A stretch of DNA of 64,000 nt, from contig NC_003076.8 of the NCBI RefSeq assembly GCF_000001735.4, positions 16,619,835 to 16,683,834 of the forward strand, given 5' to 3'. The stretch comes from Arabidopsis thaliana (Eukaryota > Streptophyta > Magnoliopsida > Brassicales > Brassicaceae). The translations under genes were made by a program, and so were the position numbers. The number at the start of each line of letters is the position of its first letter. The stretch's first letter is position 1. The notes under the pieces were generated by a model. It was not told where the DNA came from, did not search any database, and was given only the letters and a program-made list of their open reading frames with translations. This document shows positions 59,892 to 64,000 of the stretch, piece by piece.

Positions 59892-60273
59892 TACATTAGT
59901 TGCCCGGCCAGTGACAACAGAGCCCACCGCACAACGGCTCGTGAAAAAAGAGCCACCGCACAACGGCTCTGCTTATAACTAGTAAGTTTTAGGGGCTAAT
60001 TCGAATTTATGAGAAGCGGCAAAAGAAGTTGGTGGATGTTAAACCGGATACAAACGGTTCTTGGTTATAGGGTGTACTAAACCGGTTTTTCTCCACAATC
60101 ATCTTTGATATTTCATTTAAGTACTGTTTTTCTTTCCCCAAAATTCTAAAATCTAAATGATTACACTTCAATCTTTTACAAAAAATAATATTGTAAAACT
60201 AAACTTTACTGATCACAAAATCCTAGTATACACAAATTCATCAATAAAACACCGAAAATATTCAAATCTATTT
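59892..60273. other. 3' flank of the transposase-derived locus
   Basis: Short repeat of GCCACCGCACAACGGCTC (59920-59970), two copies, the second forming an inverted AGAGCC/GGCTCT stem. The remaining DNA is AT-rich with no gene. Confidence 0.4.
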
Positions 60274-60600
60274 TTACCATATCATAAATAGCATACAATA
60301 AAGGTTAATTTCAATACATCCCACTCGAACAATATACGTTGTTCTTCCATCGCACTTAGGATCAACACAAAGCAAAATCCCATGACTTGGGTCACAAACT
60401 TCGATCTTTACCTTCGCTAACGGTAATAAATCGAGCGAGACTTTAGACTTATGATGACTGTTCTCAGAACTGAGGACATAAGTAGAATAAAAAGTTGAAT
60501 GAGATCCTTGATATTGGAGAAAAACTCCAAAGATAGAATTGGTTCTAAAGAGATTCAGGTTCATAAGATTCTGACATTCGTTTATAGTAATCTTTGTTTA
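60274..60600 (-). pseudogene. F-box-associated domain fragment
   Basis: About 96 codons on the minus strand match the C-terminal region of the F-box gene at 63508-64000. NLFRTNSIFGVFLQYQGSHS parallels LHRTNSFLGYIFYYKD, and LPLAKVKIEVCDPSHGILLC parallels LPPLCNVSIEACDTHHGILL. The 5' side is out of frame (FLNKDYYKRMSES lies in another frame), and there is no F-box before it in readable form. It looks like a decayed paralogue. Confidence 0.7.
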
Positions 60601-61535
60601 GAAATCTGAATTTTTCAATTGCCGGACAGTAAGATAAAATTTCTAAGATTATGTCTTGGTTGGTTCATTGCAGGACAACTCATTTTGATGTAGAGAAGTT
60701 TAGTAAACTCACGTATTTATATTGAAATGGATGGAATTGTTTAAGACTTATATTTGTTTGAGCTGGTGTAGTTTTAACAAATGTGTTATTTAAATTGTCT
60801 CTTGGTCCACGTTTTTTTTTTTTTGAGAAAGCATATTAGAAGAAAATTGTTTATTGAAAATTTGTTACCATCTCTAGAATTGCTTTCTTTTGGTGCAATA
60901 AGAAAATCTTTTTACACTGATTACATGCAATTTTCCTTATTTGTGATAGTTTTAATAAGGTCTATCAGACTATCATCAGATATTCATTAAATAAGTACTT
61001 TATATAATAATATTGAGAAGCAAATTAAAATTCAACCTTTGTTTTGTGAAAACTATACATACAATATTCATTTGTTATTGGATTAGTCTATTTTAAATAG
61101 ATTTATCTGTTAAAAGATATATTTATATCTCTCACTCTTTCCTAAATTTCAAATCAATTCTGCGGAACTTTCTTCTTATGCAAATAATAATTTGTTGATG
61201 ACAAAGGAGACTTTGGGTACATGATTTCGTTCTTGTTGGGATTGAAGAACCGTTATGGAAAACCGGAGAGATGATAAGGCTAAGATATAGAAAAAAAATA
61301 TTGTTAATATTGAAGTTTAGAATATTTAGCATTATCTCTAAATATGTTATTTACATTTATATTTATCTTAGATTAGAAAATCAGATTAATTTCATCTCTA
61401 TATAAAAAAAAATGTTATAACTTTGGGAAATTTGAAAAACTAACCCACAAAAAAACTATAATTAAGAAAGTAACATTACCAAAAAAATGAGATGATATTC
61501 TTTGTATTTTATATATTAATCCCAACTTTACCCTC
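60601..61535. other. AT-rich spacer after the F-box fragment
   Basis: No gene or repeat with clear ends is seen in this stretch of about 0.9 kb. Confidence 0.35.
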
Positions 61536-61735
61536 TTTCCTTCTCTCTCTTTCTCTCTTTCCTTCTCTCTTTCCTTCTCTCTCTCCTTCTCTCTCTCTCT
61601 CGCCTGTCTCCCTACTTCTTTTTTTTCTCTCTCTTTCTCTCCCTCTCTCTCTCCTTCTCTCTCTCCTTCTCTCTCTCTCCTTCTCTCTCTCCTCTCCGCC
61701 TTTCTCCTTACTTCTTTTTTTCTTTCTCTCCAAAT
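61536..61735. repeat. CT-rich low-complexity tract (TCTC/CTTT microsatellite)
   Basis: About 200 bp composed almost only of C and T on the plus strand, units such as TTCTCTCTCC and CTTTCTCTC with a few interruptions (GCCTGTCTCC at about 61602). It leaves long spurious open frames on both strands but shows no coding character. Confidence 0.9.
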
Positions 61736-62819
61736 GACCTCTATGCTTATTTTTGTTTTTAGTTACAGTTTATTAATTACCTTTTTGTGAGATTTATTTA
61801 GATTCTAAGCTTTGTTTTTTTTTTTGTCTTTTTTGAAACATAATTTTAACATCAAAATGCATCTATGGTCTGAAACTAATTTATCACTTAATTTTTTTGT
61901 TCTTCATAGTTACAAACTCACCACATATCTACAATAAATTAAGGATCATTATTAAATGTTAATAAATTAGGGATCATTCTTAGATCTAGAAGCGATGAAG
62001 GGTTTACGATGGTAGAAATTCTAAAAGGAAATAGCCAATAAATCGATTTTGATTTTGAAAGACTTTTGACAGATACTATTCTATTTTGTGAATATACTAT
62101 TTACGTATACCTTGTATTATATACGTTTTAAAATGAATTGTTTGTTTTGATTAAGGATGTTAAGTGATTTGATTAGTGTTTTATATTAAAAGCTTTGGGT
62201 TCCCTATATATTATCTTAGGGTTTAGTATTCTTCCATCAAAAAGTATTTAATTGATTATTTGGATTCATCAGAACAAACGTTTCTATTTGAACAAATATA
62301 TACTATTCTATTTTTCTGTGATGATATGTATAGAACTTGGTACTACTATTCACTTTTTAAAAAATTTGTTTCCGATTTTTAAAATTCAAATCATGTGAGA
62401 TAAACAAAAAAAAATCTGTTTTTTTAATAGTATTATTAGTTTTAACCAAATAATAATTTTAAACTTACATAGCAAACAAAATTGAATGGGATAAATATAT
62501 TTTGGTCACTTTTTTGGTTGCTCCACGGGCTACCATCTCTTCCTTGACAAGTTGAAGGAGTTTGTGGTCTTTTTAACACACACATGTGTTACTTACTATA
62601 TTATACAGTTTATGGTGCTATATTCTTTATTTCATCTTCCAAATAGGTTATTCTTGCAATTCACCCTATAACTTTTTCCTGTTTGAGATTTCTAAAAAAA
62701 AATAAATCTACAAGTGTACAACAATAAATCACTTTTTCTTTCTATTTTTTGATGTTTTGGTTTTAATTTCATTTTTTTCTTTTCTTTGGACGACAAATCA
62801 ATCCGTTTAATTAAACTTA
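61736..62819. other. AT-rich spacer before the Harbinger-type element
   Basis: About 1.1 kb of AT-rich DNA. I see no gene, RNA gene or structured repeat here. Confidence 0.35.
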
Positions 62820-63193
62820 GAGCACCTCCATTGGTGTATCTTAGATGTATCTTAGGTTAATATCTTAGAATTAAATTTTGAAAAATAAATCAAAACAAAT
62901 TAAAAACTAAGATTTGCTTCTTAATTAAGAGGGTTTTATGAATGAAAAAAGCAACCACATGTCATGTTTCAAAATTTTAGTTTAAATAATTGTTAAGATA
63001 CAAATTAAGAACCAATTGGTATCAATTATTCTTAACCAATGGGGATTAATTATTAATTGTTCTTAACCAAAATCTTAGGCTAAGATTTGTGAAAAAAGAG
63101 CTCTTATATAAGAGCTTTTAGGCTTATATTTAAGCTTTTTCTTCACAAATCTTAGCTTAAGATTTGGTTAAGATACCACCGATAATGGTGGTC
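62820..63193. mobile_element. PIF/Harbinger-type MITE with TTA target duplication
   Basis: A 374-bp non-coding element. The left end GAGCACCTCCATTGGTGTAT and the complement of the right end GACCACCATTATCGGTGGTA form imperfect terminal inverted repeats. Inner inverted segments (TAAGATTTGTGAAAAAAG and its mirror near 63140-63158) also pair, giving a hairpin-rich element. TTA flanks both ends (62817-62819 and 63194-63196), the target preference of PIF/Harbinger transposases. No ORF. Superfamily inferred from ends and target. Confidence 0.7.
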
Positions 63194-63507
63194 TTAGGTT
63201 TCTAATAGCAGTAAGTTTTCATCAATGAGTTCTTTTAGATGTATTTGGTTTTGGTTTTTGTTGTAGAATCTTTTTTTTTAAACTTGAATAAAAATGTGCT
63301 TAGTTAAACTTAAACTTAAACCACAATAATATATCTTTTAGAGAGTTGGGGATATGAAAAAAAGAGAGCTAAATAACAATATGATAACAATAACAAATAC
63401 TTGCATAAGAATCATCTTCAATTCTCTTCATGATATTCCTTCTTCTCCTCTATATAGTCCCATCTCTTCTTCCTTCCTCGCTCCTATCTTTTCCTTCAAC
63501 GTCATCT

Positions 63508-64000
63508 TTATTCAAACAAACTCTCTCGTAGATTATAGACACCATCCCTACCCACTCTTGCCCATGTATCAGAAACCCTAATGATCTTATACCGAAACGG
63601 GTTCGACGAAATCACCATTAAACCGGTTGCGACAGTGCCAAACCTGGTCTTTGGGTTTGGTATGATCCGGTACTGTTTTGTAGCCGGTTTGCAGACGATG
63701 TAATCTGGTATCTTTTGCCTACCTTTAAACACAACATCGACACAGAGCAAAATCCCATGATGTGTATCACAAGCTTCGATGGATACATTACAAAGGGGAG
63801 GAAGAAAGGCAAGATTGATTCGGTTTTTATCTTTCTCATCGACGCCGGAGACAAAACATGAGTGATTCCTAAACCACTTGTTATCTTTGTAATAAAATAT
63901 ATAGCCGAGGAAAGAGTTGGTTCTATGGAGATGACGATTGATAAAACTCATCTCATAACTTCGTTTGTTGCATTCTTTGCTTAGTAGACGGAATTTTGCC
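63508..64000 (-). CDS. F-box protein gene, 3' part (window-edge partial)
   Basis: Minus-strand frame entering from the right edge (..RLLSKECNKRSYEMSFINRH) and ending at the stop 63508. It resembles the F-box-associated part of Arabidopsis F-box (FBA-type) proteins: FVSGVDEKDKNRINLAFLPP, IEACDTHHGILLCVDVVFKG, and KPATKQYRIIPNPKTRFGTV. The F-box itself would lie outside. No intron is visible in the part seen. The 60274-60600 fragment is a decayed relative. Its role would be substrate recruitment for SCF ligases, but no substrate is known. Confidence 0.85.
   Translation of the reverse strand, partial: AKFRLLSKECNKRSYEMSFINRHLHRTNSFLGYIFYYKDNKWFRNHSCFVSGVDEKDKNRINLAFLPPLCNVSIEACDTHHGILLCVDVVFKGRQKIPDYIVCKPATKQYRIIPNPKTRFGTVATGLMVISSNPFRYKIIRVSDTWARVGRDGVYNLRESLFE

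Noticed and set aside
61492-61737. Open frames on both strands across 61.5-61.7 kb
   Set aside because: They arise from the CT-only microsatellite (poly Leu/Ser and poly Glu/Arg) and have no coding character.

Overview
The window is nuclear DNA of a crucifer, almost certainly Arabidopsis thaliana chromosome 5 around locus At5g41670. Evidence: short GT-AG introns, AT-rich intergenic DNA, plant-only families (TIR-NBS-LRR, WRKY, reticulon-B, CHX antiporter, F-box/FBD, UPF0725), and protein sequences that I recognise as WRKY24, DDA1, PIAL2, RTNLB4, CHX18, PGD3, TOM7-1, UBC8 and the MIR319b hairpin. Locus names come from memory; none were looked up.

Layout. 0-1 kb: 5' end of a TIR-NBS-LRR resistance gene (minus), cut by the window edge. 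1.6-2.8 kb: DDA1 (minus), a CUL4-DDB1-DET1 ligase component. 4.4-5.9 kb: WRKY24 (plus). 6.7-10.8 kb: PIAL2 (minus), an SP-RING SUMO ligase with one GC-AG intron. 11.58-11.98 kb: an hAT-type MITE. 12.4-14.1 kb: a LURP-one-related gene (minus). 16.4-17.6 kb: reticulon RTNLB4 (plus). 18.3 kb: tRNA-Leu(CAA). 18.7-21.3 kb: CHX18 (minus). Its upstream flank has been duplicated at 23.25-23.5 kb, and a foldback MITE has entered the proximal copy. 26.5-28.9 kb: a coiled-coil protein (plus). 30.4-32.2 kb: F-box/FBD-like gene with an early stop. 33.5-34.5 kb: interrupted UPF0725 gene (minus). 35.1-35.7 kb: small glyoxalase-fold gene (plus). 37.08-38.58 kb: a poly(A)-ended retroposed insertion with 17-bp target duplications that carries a 210-codon ORF. 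40.6-41.2 kb: MIR319b (minus), with a recognisable TATA box and leader ORF. 45.8-47.3 kb: PGD3 (minus), then an initiator-type tRNA-Met. 48.3-49.4 kb: receptor-like pseudokinase (plus). 49.6-49.8 kb: TOM7 (minus). 50.3-54.4 kb: a four-RRM protein built by exon-module duplication (minus). 56.2-57.4 kb: UBC8 (plus). 58.0-59.9 kb: a Mutator-transposase-derived locus with a PB1-like N-terminus and an internal gap. 60.3 kb: degenerate F-box-associated fragment. 62.8-63.2 kb: PIF/Harbinger-type MITE. 63.5-64 kb: 3' end of another F-box protein gene (minus).

These are mostly unrelated single genes, not an operon-like system. Two themes recur. One is ubiquitin/SUMO machinery (DDA1, PIAL2, UBC8, three F-box-type loci), which may be coincidence. 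The other is ongoing decay and duplication: two host genes with in-frame stops, one retroposed insertion, three small DNA transposons with target duplications, and a copied promoter.

I did not find a wholly new system. The observations best worth a second look are the retroposed ORF locus, the 43-codon leader ORF on pri-miR319b, the long hairpin MITE in the CHX18 upstream flank with its unfilled paralogous site, and the quadruplicated RRM gene.
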